The translations under genes were made by a program, and so were the position numbers. From Sequoia sempervirens (taxonomy: Eukaryota; Streptophyta; Pinopsida; Cupressales; Cupressaceae): a DNA stretch of 64,000 bases. Below the pieces are notes generated by a model. The model made no database searches. It saw only the letters and a list, made by a program, of their open reading frames with translations, and was not told where the DNA came from. The stretch spans positions 527,697,296 to 527,761,295 of the forward strand of contig VDFB02193867.1 in NCBI GenBank assembly GCA_007258455.2, written 5' to 3'. Positions 33,950-47,000 of this stretch are shown one piece after another; position 1 is the stretch's first letter; the number at the start of each line of letters is the position of its first letter.

Positions 33950-36602
33950 ATTTTCAGTACTGATAGGTACCAAGCTATCAACTTTGACAATATTTGTGGT
34001 TATCCAAATATTGTACCATCAAAGATTAGAGACAAAATTCCAAGATTCAGTGGTGAGAAATTAGAATCAACAAATAAGCATGTATAAGAATTTGCTGATA
34101 TGATGGGCGATTATGAAATAGACTCTAAAGAGGTGGTGATGAAGATATTTATTTAGACACTGAAAGGAGATGCGAGAGACTAGTTCTCATTTTTTCCTAT
34201 AGCTTCTATACATTATTGGAGTAACCTTAAGGTTGCTTTCATAAGGCAATTTGGTGAGAGAATCAACCCAAGTATTGCAAGGAGAAATTTCATGGAGATT
34301 TCTAAAGATAAAGAAGAATTGGTTCTTGTTTTCAACCTAAGATTTTCCAAGGTCATAAGGGAAATCGCTAAACACATAAGGCCAAACGATGTAGAGTGTT
34401 TGGTTGTTTACTTGGGAGAATTTTATAGAAAAACGAGTTTCCTGTTGAGGGATAAAGAACCCGCCACCTTGCAAAAAGCTTATCGAGAGGCTAGAAACAT
34501 TGAGAATAATTTAAAGTACTCTATTATGAGGAAACTTACAATAATAAGCCTAATCAACTCTAGTAGTACTCGAGCAATTGAACAAAATTAATCAAAAATT
34601 AAAGATGATTGTCAAGAAGAGGAGATTTTAGATGTTGTATCTACATCATTTCCAAGAGTTGCATACCAAGAGCAAGTATCAACTTCACATCAGCTTGAGA
34701 TAGGAAAGATGGACCTGATGTCTTCTATTGGGAAATTGTATGATATGAAATACATGTAAATGAGTCACCGTATAATTTGTTTTCAAGATTGTTGGATGTT
34801 TTGATGGATATTCCCATAAGTTTTAGGCCTAATGAGTTAATGTGTATAAATTTGTTTTTTGAGACCTACATATCAAGGTCAAGCCAATGGTCTGAAGACT
34901 TGAGGCCTCAAAGCATTGATAAAGTCGTGGAGTGGATAAACATTGTGGAAAATATTGAGCACAATTTTATGCCCCAAATTGTTTCACAAAATATGGGAAA
35001 TAGTTGTCATGCTAAGGTAGATCAAAGGCTAAGGTGGGCAGATGAAGAAGAAACATTAGAGTTAGAGCTAACCACTATTGAATGTTGTCATTTCACAAGC
35101 AACATAGAAGTAAATGCATGCAGTAGTGAAGAAGATGAAGAGGCAGAGTATGACACCAAGGAGGTTATATTAAATTATCTCCCTTGGGGTGTTATGAATC
35201 ATTGGCCAACACAAGAAGTACAACATGAAAATCCACAAATGAATCCTGCCAGGACTAACCCTAATCCAGTTAGTGAGGGGAACACAATTGATCTCAAGGA
35301 TGAAGCACAAGTAAGGAATCAAAATGAAGAGACCGAATGTGAGAAATTTTCAATTGAATATGATCCCGATTATGAAGTAGAGATGAAATCCCTTGCTTCT
35401 AGAAATGGATATGTTAAAAGCCTTGAAGGGATATGCTTTCTAGGCATTGAACAATTTTCCTCATGTGAAGAAATTTCTGAGCATGGATCAATTTTTAGGA
35501 GTGTAAATGATGAATATGATAGTGACTGTGCTTCCCTCTGCTCCTCCAGTGACTGCACTAACTCTAAATGCATGGAAGACCAAAACCATGGGGATCTTCA
35601 TGATAAGAATGATGAGATACATCTAATTATCTCAAAGATATGGCAGAACTTTATGTTTGATGAACTTGCATATGAGAGTAAGGATACTTGACAAATGATT
35701 CTTATTGTTATAGAAGTAATCCTCTTTTTAAAGAAAATATTGGTGAACGTTTGTTAAAAACTACTAACATTTATAATGGGAAGGACATAAGAAAGGGTCA
35801 AGATGATACTACTTTTGAAAATGTTAGCCTTGATTTCATCATTCGCCAATTGAAGGGGAGATCTAGTGACATAAGAACTGAAAAAATTGTCTTCTGACAT
35901 AGGGTTGAGCAAGTTTTCCATGATGAGCATGTTGAAGCTAGTTTACAGTTGTTGGTACCCAAGAGTGGTAGTGTCTCAAGTAATGAAGGAGATAATGACT
36001 GTAATGGAAATGTTGAATGTGACACTTCCATCAGGAGAACCATGGATGTTTATGGTAATTCTCTTGTAGTTACTGTCCATGCACTTGAAAAGATAGCTAA
36101 GTTGCTAACATCTCATGATTTATATGACAATGTGGGCCATGACACCGAAGAAAGTATTCTCTTCAGTAATTAAAAGGGTAATCAAGTTGAATGGATGAAT
36201 GCACCATATGAAGCTACAATTTATTTTTTTGCAGATGCTCCTCACCTCATGGATTTGTCTTTGGAACTTATTTTACCACTTGAGGACAATACTCTTGATA
36301 AGAATATAGGAGATCCACCTAATTCTATATGTCTTTTCCCTGATCCTGTGATAGAATTTTCAGATATAAGCCAAAGTGCTTATGAACTTTTCACATTTGA
36401 TGAGCAATTAGGGGATGATTTGAAACTTCATCATGATGTAGAATATGAAGGTTTTACTTTCTCGGTACAGTTTGATGTACAAATGATAGGGAGAGATTGG
36501 TATAGCAATGATTTTTTAGATATCATGGGTAGTGTTACTGGTGATGTTATAGGTAACTTGGAATTGCACCATGCTCATGTGGACTTATTTTTGGTAAAAT
36601 AG
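33950..36602 (+). pseudogene. Long gag-type frame of the non-autonomous element
   Basis: From 33,950 to 34,590 one frame gives the gag core IPRFSGEKLES, then KIFI-stop-TLKGDARD-stop-FSFFP and YWSNLKVAFIRQFGER, and later ECLVVYLGEFY and LRDKEPATLQKAYREA. The stops are CAA/CAG- and TGG-derived. The frame continues to about 34,760, shifts, runs as a 304-codon acidic stretch (34,777-35,691), shifts again, and continues with two stops to 36,602. I read it as one ancestral product of almost 900 codons. The half after the gag core is Asp/Glu/Ser-rich and contains no zinc knuckle, protease or polymerase motif. Its role is unknown; packaging by proteins of a related autonomous element is the usual expectation. 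Confidence 0.7.
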
Positions 36603-36880
36603 GTTAAAGTGTTTGGTAGAGGAAATAATTTCCCCTAAGTTTTGGGGGTCGTGGGCCTCCAATTTGAGGATTGAAGCCAATTTTCTAGATGAGGCTTCCT
36701 ATGTGATGTATATTTGTAAATATTGTACATATGGTTGCTCTAGTTTGTTTTCTTTTTGTTGTGTTTGCTTGCCTTGTCTGGGTAAGCCCCTCTTTTGGTC
36801 TTCTACCCTTGTTTGCTTCAACCTAAGATTCTATTTCTCATTATACCCACTAGGGTTATATGTCCCCAAGCATGAGCCAC

Positions 36881-39248
36881 TGATCGAGCTTCCAAAATTC
36901 TAATACATTTTATCATCCCCCATGGGCCTAACTTTCCTTTTAAAACCCTTGTCTCCATGTTTGAGTAGGGTTTTTCCTTTGAAAACCTTCAAACTTCTAA
37001 TTGCGCATTGAATTTCCTTCCCAGTGTCTTGTTTCCTAAGTGGTCTCTTGAGCTATTATAAATGTTCACCTACTGGCCCTTTTGATCACCTAGTTTTCCT
37101 AGAGATCTTAATTGTTTTCTAAAGTCAAAGTTCTAATTTTCCCGATGACTTAAAGCTTAGGTCATCCGCTTGAAAGGGTCATGTCAAAGTTGACTTAACC
37201 AAGTCCATTTATTAAATGAGAATTGTGTCGCCTGTACAGATTTAGAGATTCGAGGATATGGGAGAAGATCTCGATCATACCCCACTAGCTCATAGAGGAA
37301 ATATTTTGATTGGTTATTTAGTGCAAGAGTAGATAAGTGAGGACTTGTGTCTCCATACGGATGTGGGGCCTAGTCTCCACTATCAAGCTTGTGGCCCATG
37401 GTTCTAAGCTGATGGCCAAGATCAAATGCTAGGGATAATATGTGCTACTCCATGTTGGCTCACTAGAAGAAAGTGCACACCTATTAATGGTCGTGAGGTC
37501 AGTGAGATTATGACACATGTCCCCAACCACTCAATCTATGAGATATGCAAAGCTTGTTGATAGGGAAGTTGTTGTCTAAGATGGGTTAATGCTATTTTTC
37601 GAGGACAAGTCAATAATGCCATATTGGATTTCAAACTCGATCAGCCTAAGGAAAACTGTTTGATTTTCCATCTTTTCAAGAGATCAACAAGTAGTATTTG
37701 AAGTTGGAAAATGACACGTGCTAGCCATATTCTTCTGCAACTAGTGAGAATTAATGGTCTATTTCTTGCAAGTGTGATCAAGTTGATCTCAATTCATGAG
37801 GAAACATAAATGTTGGTAATCATGAAGTATGATTTGTGGTTTCATTGGTAGTCAGGACTCCAAGTGGGTGGAATGGCATTGTGTTATGTAAATATAAGAA
37901 TGAGGAGGAAGCCAACATTTCCTCTCCTTCCCTTGCGATGACTCAGAGCAAGTGTTTCTATCATAGTCTAGGCACTAGTAGAGGTAGGGTGGCTGGTCGA
38001 TAGAGATTTTCCATGTGGGAAGGAAAATTTTGGCTTTGATATGTTGCTGTGGTGGGTGGTCTCTTCTTCAACATATGTGACTATTACTTTTTGGGTCTAA
38101 TGTTGAATGTGCACCCTCATGGTGATGTGGACATTTGATTCAATGTGAACTTGGTGGAAAATGGAAATTTTGGCTTGTCTTTATTGTCCCTTTTGGATGG
38201 CAACTACTTTTTTTGTTTTCCCCATGTTCAATGTGTCCCTGCAGAATCATTATGTGGGGAATTTTGAAATGAGTTTTTGTAATGAAATTGCATTTGAGCT
38301 TAAAGCTTGTACACTCCTTTATCCTATAAAAGGGAATTCGAGGCTCATTTGTAGAAAGGACTTTTGTTCTAGTTTTGAAAATCTTCAAGTCTAATACAAA
38401 GGGTAGAAAATAGGGAAATACCTGGGAATAGGGTAGTAATTTTGTCTTGGGTTTAGGACTTTACATGTGAAAATATTAAATGGTTATGAAGAAATTACTG
38501 ACACCAAAAAACATTTCACATATAGTTCATGTAATCTTCTCTACAAATCATTTTACAAGTTACAGAATATAACATCAAGTATATTTGCTTTGTCTTCAAA
38601 TGTTCCATTTGAACACGTCTTTATTTTTTCTTTGGTTCAGTGAATCAACTAAATGCTTAAATGAGGTTGTGGGTTTGTAGTGGTTTGTTGAGAATTTGGT
38701 AAGAAGTGATGAACTATATGAAATGAATTTCCATAATGCAAGCCCTTCTAGAAATAGTCCATAACTGTCAACCTTAAAGAATTTCTTCATGACAGATCAT
38801 AAAATGTATGACTCTATTACCCAATTGATGAAGGCACTAGTTTTTTTGTCTTGGTATTTTTATCTTAGTTGACATTAAGGTATTGGACTGTCAATTCAGG
38901 GTTAGAACATAAACATTTCAAAATTTGTTCAAGATAAAGCATGTATATGTTAAATATTCCTTATTCTTGGTGGATCAAATGATATTTGCTTAAAGATTAA
39001 CCAAATTTTGAGTGAATCATGTAGTTCATTGATGATAGGAATTGATCCGTGTTTTAATTTTTCATTCACCAAGATTGTCAAGTTAAATAATCTTTAGGAA
39101 CATTTTCCTTAGTCCTACAAAATCTAAAGTGTAGAAGATCTCAGTCATTGGCTGAATCTTGTGAGTTGGCCATTCATTTCAAAAGGTCATGAGCATAGGA
39201 ATTGGCTATTTCTTAGAGATTCCTTAGGTGCATTGGAAAACACCAATA
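36881..39248 (+). repeat. Right LTR
   Basis: It starts TGATCGAGCTTCC, ends CACCAATA, and is followed by GGTGG. It contains about 1.1 kb (37,020-38,110) that has no counterpart in the left LTR. Confidence 0.75.
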
Positions 39249-39253
39249 GGTGG

Positions 39254-40878
39254 TGTAAAATAGAAAGGGTTGTGAAGATTACGTCATATAAATGAGACAA
39301 GATAATGGTGGGGAACCTCACTAGATGTGCACAAACAAGGTAGATTTGGTTGCATCCCCTAAGCAAAGCAATCAAGGAAGTCTTGGTCTATAATAGGGTA
39401 GAGTGCAAAATTCAAATTTTCATCATCGCTCAAATGGCATTATAGGTGGTCAAGGTTGGCATGGCCACAACCCTAGGTTTAGAAGGTAGTAGTGAGGTGC
39501 AAGGAACTTTTTCAATGTGAATAATGGTCCAAGGGCTTTTAGGTAGGATCATGAGGGGATGCACCATCTGGGTAATTCATCTTGGCATGAAAATGGGATT
39601 CAAATTTTTTTGAGGTGCTAGAGATCGGAGGCCCCAAGGAACGAATTTGGTTTTGATGATAGGAAAGCATTAGGGAGAAGGTGAACTATGGTTTTGAGTT
39701 ATGTCAAACTCCAGATAGAAAAGGACCGACTTGAATGGTTGGGGTTGATTCTCAGGTGGTATGGCATGAGGCTCAATTAGGATAGTTTGATGGGATAGTG
39801 GCATGAAAAATGGGGGGAGGAAATGGATTTCAAGGCCTTGTCTCAAGGATATTTTATGGTGGTATGCCCCTCAAAGTTGATCAGGGAGGAAATTGAACAT
39901 GTCATCTAGTTTATGGATGGGTGTGGTTTCTATATATTCAGATGGAAGATCATCTTTGACCCTTGTTGCCACAATTTGGATAGGATTCAAGATTGGTATA
40001 AGTTGTCATTCTTACCCTTGAAATTCTAAGCTTCAAATATCTTGATGGATATAGGAAATAATCTTGGAATTTTTTCTTGCACGAAGGAGAGACTAGATTT
40101 AGATGGCATAAGCTCATAAATTAGAATTTTTTTAGAAAATTATCCCAATAGTCAGACCTAGTGGGAGATATAAATCTTCATGGATTGGGGGAACTAGGTA
40201 CAAAAGTTAACTCTAGATCCCTATCCTCAAGGTGCTTTGTTAAGGACCATAAGTTGGAAAAATCAACACCTAAAAGGTATGCAGGAACCCACCCATCCCA
40301 CTCAAGATTCAACAAGTTCCAAAGGCTCTCTAATATGTGCATCCTAGAGAAGATCAAGGTGGGCCAGATAATGTGGGGATCTTGAATAAGGATATGGTTG
40401 TGTTGGAGGAGTGAAAAAAGGGAATTAAAAAAAAGGTTTTGGAGGCTATTTATTTTCTAGGAATAAGGTAAGGGAGGAGGACCTGAACTCCCTCATGGAC
40501 TCATGGAAGTTGGCACTGAATTAGCAGAATTGGCCAAGGAAGCCAAAAGTGGAGTGATCAATATTGTCAATGAACACTGGTTTGAGGACTAGACTATTGG
40601 TCTACATCTTGATAATGAGGATGCAAGAAAGGAGGAAGAGGAACTAATGGAAAATTCTAGCAAGAGGTAGAGAATTGTTGTGCAGGTGCAAGAGGCACCT
40701 TAAAAATTGGGCATAGGTCAAAAGGAGGTCAACATGACTTCACTAGATTGTAGGATTGCAAAACTTGGGGGAGAATTTCCAATAAGGAAAAACTTAAATG
40801 GGATGGTGTAGTGAATGCGCAGATGAAGATCAATGAGATTCTAAAAGTAGGGAAGGGTGATACCCTTCTTGAACAACA
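39254..40878 (+). pseudogene. L1-type LINE ORF1 remnant (DUF4283-like)
   Basis: From ATG at 39,823 one frame reads MDFKALSQGYFMVVCPSKL, then after a stop FMDGCGFYIFRWKIIFDPC, then DWYKLSFLPLKF, a stop, and ILMDIGNNLGIFSCTKERLD. This is the plant LINE ORF1 pattern (DUF4283: RWxxxFDP, then a short W/L-rich strand, then IGNxLG). Internal stops are TAG or TAA. Sequence before 39,823 and after 40,140 is too decayed to place, but ORF2 follows at 40,879 on the same strand, as expected. Confidence 0.65.
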
Positions 40879-41400
40879 ATGAAAATTGTAACCTAGAATG
40901 TTATGGGCTTAAACGCCCCTAACAAATGTTGCTTGATCAAGCATCAATAAGATTCAATGGGATTGGAAATTTGCTTGTTGCAAGAGACGAAGCTCGGTGA
41001 GCCAGAGTGGAAAACCTTTGGTAAGAAGTTGAAGCAATGGAAGCCATCGAGGTCAATGCCACAGGGCCCTTAGGTGGACTCATGATCCTCTGGATACCTC
41101 AATATGTTCTCTTGGAGGAGGTGGCAGTGAATAGATCTTGGATTGCTTGCAAGGTAATAAGTATTGTATCAAATCTTAGTTTTCTTCTATTCAATGTTTA
41201 TGGGCCTAATAATTTCCTTTAGAAAAGACAATTATGGAATGAATTAGATAACATATGTGGTGACCTGACCTATGAGTTATGTATCTTGAGTTGGGATTTA
41301 AATGCAATCCTGAAAGTGCCTGATAAGAAAGGTGGAGTGACAAGAAAGCTCCAATCTCAGTTGGATTTTGAAAGTTTCATCGAAAGGAATATTTTTATAT
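40879..41400 (+). pseudogene. L1-type LINE ORF2 endonuclease, truncated
   Basis: From ATG at 40,879 the frame reads MKIVT-stop-NVMGLNAPNK (usual WNVRGLN, so TGG has become TAG), then CLLQETKL with the catalytic QETK. After a frame change near 41,030 come TGPLGGLMILW and LLFNVYGPN, then LWNELDNICG and LSWDLNAILKVPDKKGG (family: GDFNA-IL). This is the apurinic/apyrimidinic endonuclease that nicks target DNA. It ends abruptly near 41,400 against the copia fragment, and the reverse transcriptase is missing. LINEs usually lose the 5' end, so a 3' loss points to deletion or recombination. Confidence 0.75.
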
Positions 41401-42481
41401 TTATTTAGGATAATATTGTAATCATTTGGATACCATAACCCAAAATCAATTTTTCTTTTAAGGTATCTAAAGATTCTTTTAATTACAATCACTTGAGATT
41501 CTTTTGGATCAGACTGAAATTAGCAACCATACATACAACATTCATAATGTCTAGCCTAGTCTGAGTTAGATCAATCCTCCAATCATTGACCTATACCTTG
41601 TTTGATTTTCTTTGGGAGAATCATCATTCTATGTCAACTTACATCCATTTATCATGGGGGTACCAACAGGTTTTGAATCTTCAATATGAAATTTCTTTAA
41701 CAATTCTCTCACATACTTGGATTGTGATATGAAGATCCCATTGATTGACTAAGTAACTTCTAATCCCAAAAATAATTGCATTTCACCAATCATGCTCATC
41801 TCAAATTCATTCTTCATTTGATCAGCAAAATCCATACATAGATTATCATCTCCTCCAAAAATAATGTCATAAAAAAAAACTTCAATAATCAATTCTTTGT
41901 CATGATCTAACTTAAAGTACAAGTTTTTGTCAACAATGCCTTTGTTACATCCAAGCTTTAGCAAGTATTTGTCTAATCTAGCATACTAGGCTCTGTGGGC
42001 TTGTTTTAATCCATATAGAGCCTTCTTTAACTGGTAGACCATATTTTCCTTGTCAATCAGAAGGAATCCATTAGGTTGTTCTATGTAGACTTCTTCCAAT
42101 TCACCATTTAGAAAGGTTGACTTAACATCCATTTGATAGACCTTATAATTCTTGTATGTAGCATAGGCAAGAAATAATCTTACCACTTCTATTATGGCAA
42201 CTGGAGCAAAGGTTTCTTCAAAATCAATTCCTTCCATTTGTGACTTCCCTTTGCAGACTAACCTTGCTTTGTTCTTGATAACTTCACCTTGTTCATTTAG
42301 CTTATTCCTAAAGACCCATTTAGTACTAATCACATTCTTATCTTTAGGTCTAGGAACAAATACCAATGTGTTGTTATCTTCAATATACATCAGCTCCTCT
42401 TTAATGGCTTCCATCCTATACTCATCATTATAGGCTTCTTGGATATTTCTGGGTTCAATCTAAGAAATCAGACAATATTCT
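41400..42481 (-). pseudogene. Copia reverse transcriptase and RNase H part
   Basis: The minus-strand frame from 42,414 gives [67 protein letters not shown] and [11 protein letters not shown], then after a stop continues from 41,964 with LGCNKGIVDKNLY and FFYDIIFGGDD. The catalytic YVDD-type box reads YDIIFGG here, so the active site is lost. A last piece near 41,490 reads KRIFRYLKRKIDFGLWYP (family: KRI-RYLKGT). The fragment stops near 41,400 at LINE sequence. Confidence 0.85.
42477..42481. other. Target-site duplication, left (ATTCT)
   Basis: ATTCT precedes the left gypsy LTR and recurs at 50,088-50,092 after the right LTR. Confidence 0.85.
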
Positions 42482-43958
42482 TGGTGCAGGAGCACCTAGG
42501 AAACACTAGGCAATTAGGAAGTCTAGGATGATTTTTTTTTTTGATGTGTTATCATTAAGGTCATGTTGACCATTAATTAGAGGAGATGGCTTAGGGATAT
42601 GTTTGATCTCTAGGATAGAAATTAAGAAAGGGTGGATGAGTTTAGAAACTCATCTTACTTAGTTTACTAGAAATTGGCAAAAGTTGAAAAACACAATGCA
42701 TTTTGCAACTTTGCCACAATGTAACTGACATGTCTGACCAAGGGAGCATAACTTATTGAGGAACCCTATTTAAGGAATGCCTTGACATTGGAGAGGGGTT
42801 GGAAGTTTTTTTTGTATTGCTTTGAAGTTTGTGAGTTGAAGAAAATAGTGTGTTTGTGTGTTATTTTTTTATTTTTGCATAGAAGTGAGGCTTAAATGGA
42901 TTAATCATGGCTCAGTGTTTTGTGTAGGATGTAAAGTAGTAATCTCTCAAGCATTGTGTGCCCTTTAATAGTCTTCTTTATTCAATTTCCATTGCTTTTT
43001 GTAAATAGTTTGTTTTCACCTTGTTGCTGGTCTGAACCAGACAGTTTTGAGAAAATGGAGATTTAGTTCACTTTCCCACCATACAAATTGTATGGCCCTT
43101 TGGGAATAGTGGCTAGAATCCATGTGTGTAAATATGGTAGGATTTAGGGTTTGTGTGAGAACAAGAGCTATTGGCAAAGTCTTTCCCTAGGCGAGCTAGG
43201 AAGGTGCCCGACTAGGAAGACTTGAGTGCAGAGCACATAACTTGTAGGGGTGATTGATTCTTGTTGATTTTCCTTTTGGAGAAGGCATATATGAATCTTG
43301 ATGAGACCTGGTAATCAAGAGGAAACTCCATTAGTCCATCTAGTGTGAGGAATACTTAGCAGTTTGGAAGTAGCCATAAAAAGGCTTAAAAAACCCTAGT
43401 TTATGCTCATTTTCAAGTTGTGGCCTTGTAGGGAAGGTAGAGACCCAAAACCTCAAAAATATTTGAGAGGTTTTCACATGAACCAAGAATCTCAAAGAAA
43501 TATTGAGGTTTTCTTTGGAAATTTTTGAGTAATAACTAGTTTTCTTGGAGAAGGAGACCTAATTGGGGCTCCTAGGGCTAGTAGCCTTTTAAGACCTAAA
43601 TGAGGGTTTGGTGAAAGCAACCAAGACATGGAGCTAGGAGAACCCTCAAGAATCATAGTGGGATGGATTGAAGTCCTTTGAAGCACCTCCACACCCCTGC
43701 AAAGTTTAAATCTTTGAATTGGAGGTTTGTAGCCTTTAGGATGGATTAAGGGCTAAGGATTGAGTTGCAAGTTTGCACCAAGATTGGACTTGGTAGAAGG
43801 AATTTGTGTTCATATTTGGGGTTGGAAAAGGAAGACCAGGGGATCTTAATTACTAGAGGGTCCTATAGGTTAAACTGGTGGAGTGAGACACCTTAGAGGT
43901 CTTCCAAGCAAGACCTAGAGCAAGAATCAATGATTGATTCCTCTAACCTCCCTATTCA
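42482..43958 (+). repeat. Left LTR of the gypsy element
   Basis: 1,477 bp, starting TGGTGCAGGAGC and ending CCTATTCA. It matches 48,627-50,087 throughout. Confidence 0.92.
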
Positions 43959-43961
43959 GAT

Positions 43962-43974
43962 TGGTATCAAAGCT
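43962..43974 (+). other. Primer-binding site (initiator Met tRNA)
   Basis: TGGTATCAAAGCT lies 3 bp after the LTR. It differs by one base from the usual TGGTATCAGAGC. Confidence 0.85.
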
Positions 43975-44002
43975 CTACACAAGATTTAGGATTGACTATT
44001 GT

Positions 44003-47000
44003 ATGTCTGAGATTGAGTCTAGTGGCTCCACCATCATGGTGACAAATGCATAATTGGCCAAGATGGTCGAAGGACAAGAGGAAGATAATATGCTATTGAG
44101 GGAAAGAATAGACCAACTTGAACAAGCGTTGAGTAATGTGCAGTTCAAAGGAAGGGTACCAAATAAAGAAGAGGTTGCAAAGGAAGACAAGATCCCTAAA
44201 CTTGACCCTAATTTTCAAGAAGAGCCTTTCCTGAAGGAATTGAAGGCTTTGATTGGAAAAGAACTTGAAGGCATACCACTATTTAGTGGGAAAATGGAAG
44301 CTGCTCTAGTCATGGATTGGATAGAGGGAATAGAAAACCATTTTGAGTGTGATGGGGTCATTGAAGCACAGAAGGTGAAGGTGGAAAATTCAATATTAAG
44401 AGGTTCTTCCTTGACATAGTGGAAGTTCATTCAAACAGAGAGGGAAAAGGAAGGCAAGCGACCTATCTCTACTTGGAAGGGAATGCTTGCCAAAGTGAGG
44501 GAAGCATACATGCCAGATGATTATGAGATTCAGTTGCACAAGAAAAGACAGAACTTGAGGCAAAGAGACCAAGATGTGAACTCTTATACTGAGGAGTTTC
44601 AAAAACTTTGTATGCGGTCTAATGTTATAGAGGATGAAAGTCTCAAGGTGGCTAGATACCTTAACAGTTTGAAGTGGGACATTCAAGAGGAGATGACTCT
44701 TCTAAGTCCCAAGATAGTGCACCAATGCTATCAATTGGCTATAAATATTGAAGAGAGGAGTAAGAGGAAACAACAACATGCTTCTAAGAGTAGACGAAAA
44801 AGCAAAGATCAGAGAGGACATAGAGGTGGATGCCAAGGTAGAGGGACTGAACAAAGACACCAAGGAGAGTCTCAACTCACAGAGCATGGAAGTGAAACAA
44901 CTTCTAGATGAGGCTATGGAAGAGGTAGAGGAACTCAAGGAGGTTCAAATAGCGGAAGAGGAGCAGGAAGAAGTAACTCATACTTTGCTAGTATGAAGTG
45001 TTACAACTGTGGTCAAGTAGGTCATCTAGCTTATAGGTGCCCGAAGAAAGCATCTTCATCAAATACTGAGAAGAGAGTAGCATATCCTCAAGAGGAGACC
45101 ATGAGTAGCAAATCACCAGAGGTTAGTCACATTGAATCAAAAATGGGGGAGAACCTAATATTTAGCAAGGTTCTAATCAGACAACCAATCAAAGAAGAGC
45201 CAAAGCAAAGGAGAGCCTTATTTAGGGAAAGATGCAAAATACCTAGAAAAGTATGCAAGGTTATTGTGGATTCAGGTTCAACTGATAACATCATCTCAGA
45301 GGAGGCAGTAAGGAAGTTGAAATTAGAGAAAATACCCCACACTAATCCCTACAAGGTGACATGGTTGAACAAAGGACAAAGTGTTCTTGTAAATGAGCAG
45401 ACAACAGTGGAGTTCTCCATTGGAGGGTACAAAGACAAGATGATTTGTGATGTGTTACCCATGGATGCATGCCATCTTCTATTGGGAAGACCATGACAGT
45501 ATGACAGAGGTGCCATCTATGATGGAAAGGAAAATACTATCTCATTCAAGAAGGATGGAAAGACATTTCAGTTGCAGTCACTATCAGATGAGGAAGAAGG
45601 ACAGTCAAAGACTCCCAGTGTCTTATTAAGTAGTGGAAAGGAGTTCCTTAACACTCTACATCAAGGAGGTGAAGGATATGTGGTCATGGTGCAATCTAAG
45701 GAGAAAGATCATACTGAGAAAACAGTCATACTAGAAGTAGTCCAAAAGCCACTTGAGAAGTATAAGGACATAGTCAGTGATGGAACACCAACAACCTTAC
45801 CTCCAAATAGAACCATTAGCCATCAAATTGACTTCATACTAGGTGCTTCACTACCAAATAAAGCAGCTTATAAGCTCACACCAGATCAGAATCTAGAGGT
45901 AGCTAGACAAGTGCAAGAGTTGTTATATCAAGGATTGATTAGGAAGAGTATCAGTCCATGTGCAGTACTAGTGGTCTTAGCAACCAAGAAAGGTGGTAAG
46001 TTGAGGTTATGCATTGATTCAAGAGAAATAAATAGAATCACAATCAGGTATAGGTTTCCTATTCCTAGGATTGAGGACTTGATGGATTGTCTTAGAGGAG
46101 CTCGGTAGTTTACCAAGTTGGATCTCAAGAGTGGTTACCATTAGATCATAATCAAGGATGGAGATGAGTGGAAAATAGCCTTTAAGACAAATTATGGGAT
46201 GAATGAGTGGAGAGTTATGCCATTTGGCCTCTCTAATTCCCCTAGCACATTCATGAGGCTCATGAATGAAGTGCTCAAAGACTTTATAGGGATATTTGTG
46301 GTGGTTTATCTAGATGACATACTGATCTTTAGCAAGACAGCAGAAGAACATCTAAAGCATGTGGAGATGGTACTTAAAAGGTTGCAAGAAGAGAAGTTAG
46401 CCATCAACCTAGAGAAATGTGAGTTCTTCAAACAAGAGATTGTGTATTTGGGGTTTGTAGTATCCCAAGGATCATTGAAGATGGATCCAAGCAAGGTGGA
46501 AGCTATCCTAAACTAGCCTACACCAACCACTGGGATAGAGGTAAGAATTTTTCATGGATTCGCTCAATTTTATAGAAAATTCATAAGGAACTTTAGTGGT
46601 ATATGTGCACCAGTCCTAGATACAATCAAAGGTGGCTTAAAGACTAAGTTTAAGTGGACTCAAGAACCTGAGGAAGGTTTTGAGAAACTAAAACAAGAAG
46701 TGGCCACTCAACCTATTCTTTTATTACCTAGTTTTGACAATTTGTTTACTATGGAATGTGATGCTAGTGGAATTGCAATAGGAGGAGTGCTAAGCCAGGA
46801 AGGTGGGCCTATAGCTTTCTTTAGTGAAAAGCTCAATGAAGCTAAACAGAATTATTCTACCTATGACCTAGAACTCTATGCTCTAGTACAGTCACTTAGG
46901 AAGTGGAGGCATTATATCCTACCTAAAGATTTTGTAGTGTTTACTGACAATCAAACACTTAGCTACACCAACACTCAAGAGAAATTGAGCAATAGATATT

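Larger units (their letters stand above)
31019..39248 (+). mobile_element. Non-autonomous LTR retrotransposon with gag-only interior
   Basis: The left LTR (31,019-33,211) and right LTR (36,881-39,248) both start TGAT(A/C)GAGCTTC and end CACCAATA. GGTGG flanks the whole at 31,014-31,018 and 39,249-39,253. A primer site TGGTGACTCTACTGGGG lies 3 bp after the left LTR and resembles the arginine-tRNA sites of Tat/Ogre elements. The 3.7-kb interior carries a long gag-type frame and no protease, reverse transcriptase or integrase. The LTRs differ at several percent of positions by eye, older than the gypsy element at 42-50 kb. A purine tract before the right LTR is not obvious. Confidence 0.8.

Noticed and set aside
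36840..36880. Polypurine tract before the right LTR of the gag-only element
   Set aside because: No purine run is present just before 36,881, so the boundary rests on LTR homology and the GGTGG duplication instead.
43492..43692. Small conserved gene duplicated at 49,622-49,822
   Set aside because: The two frames are the same position of the left and right gypsy LTRs.
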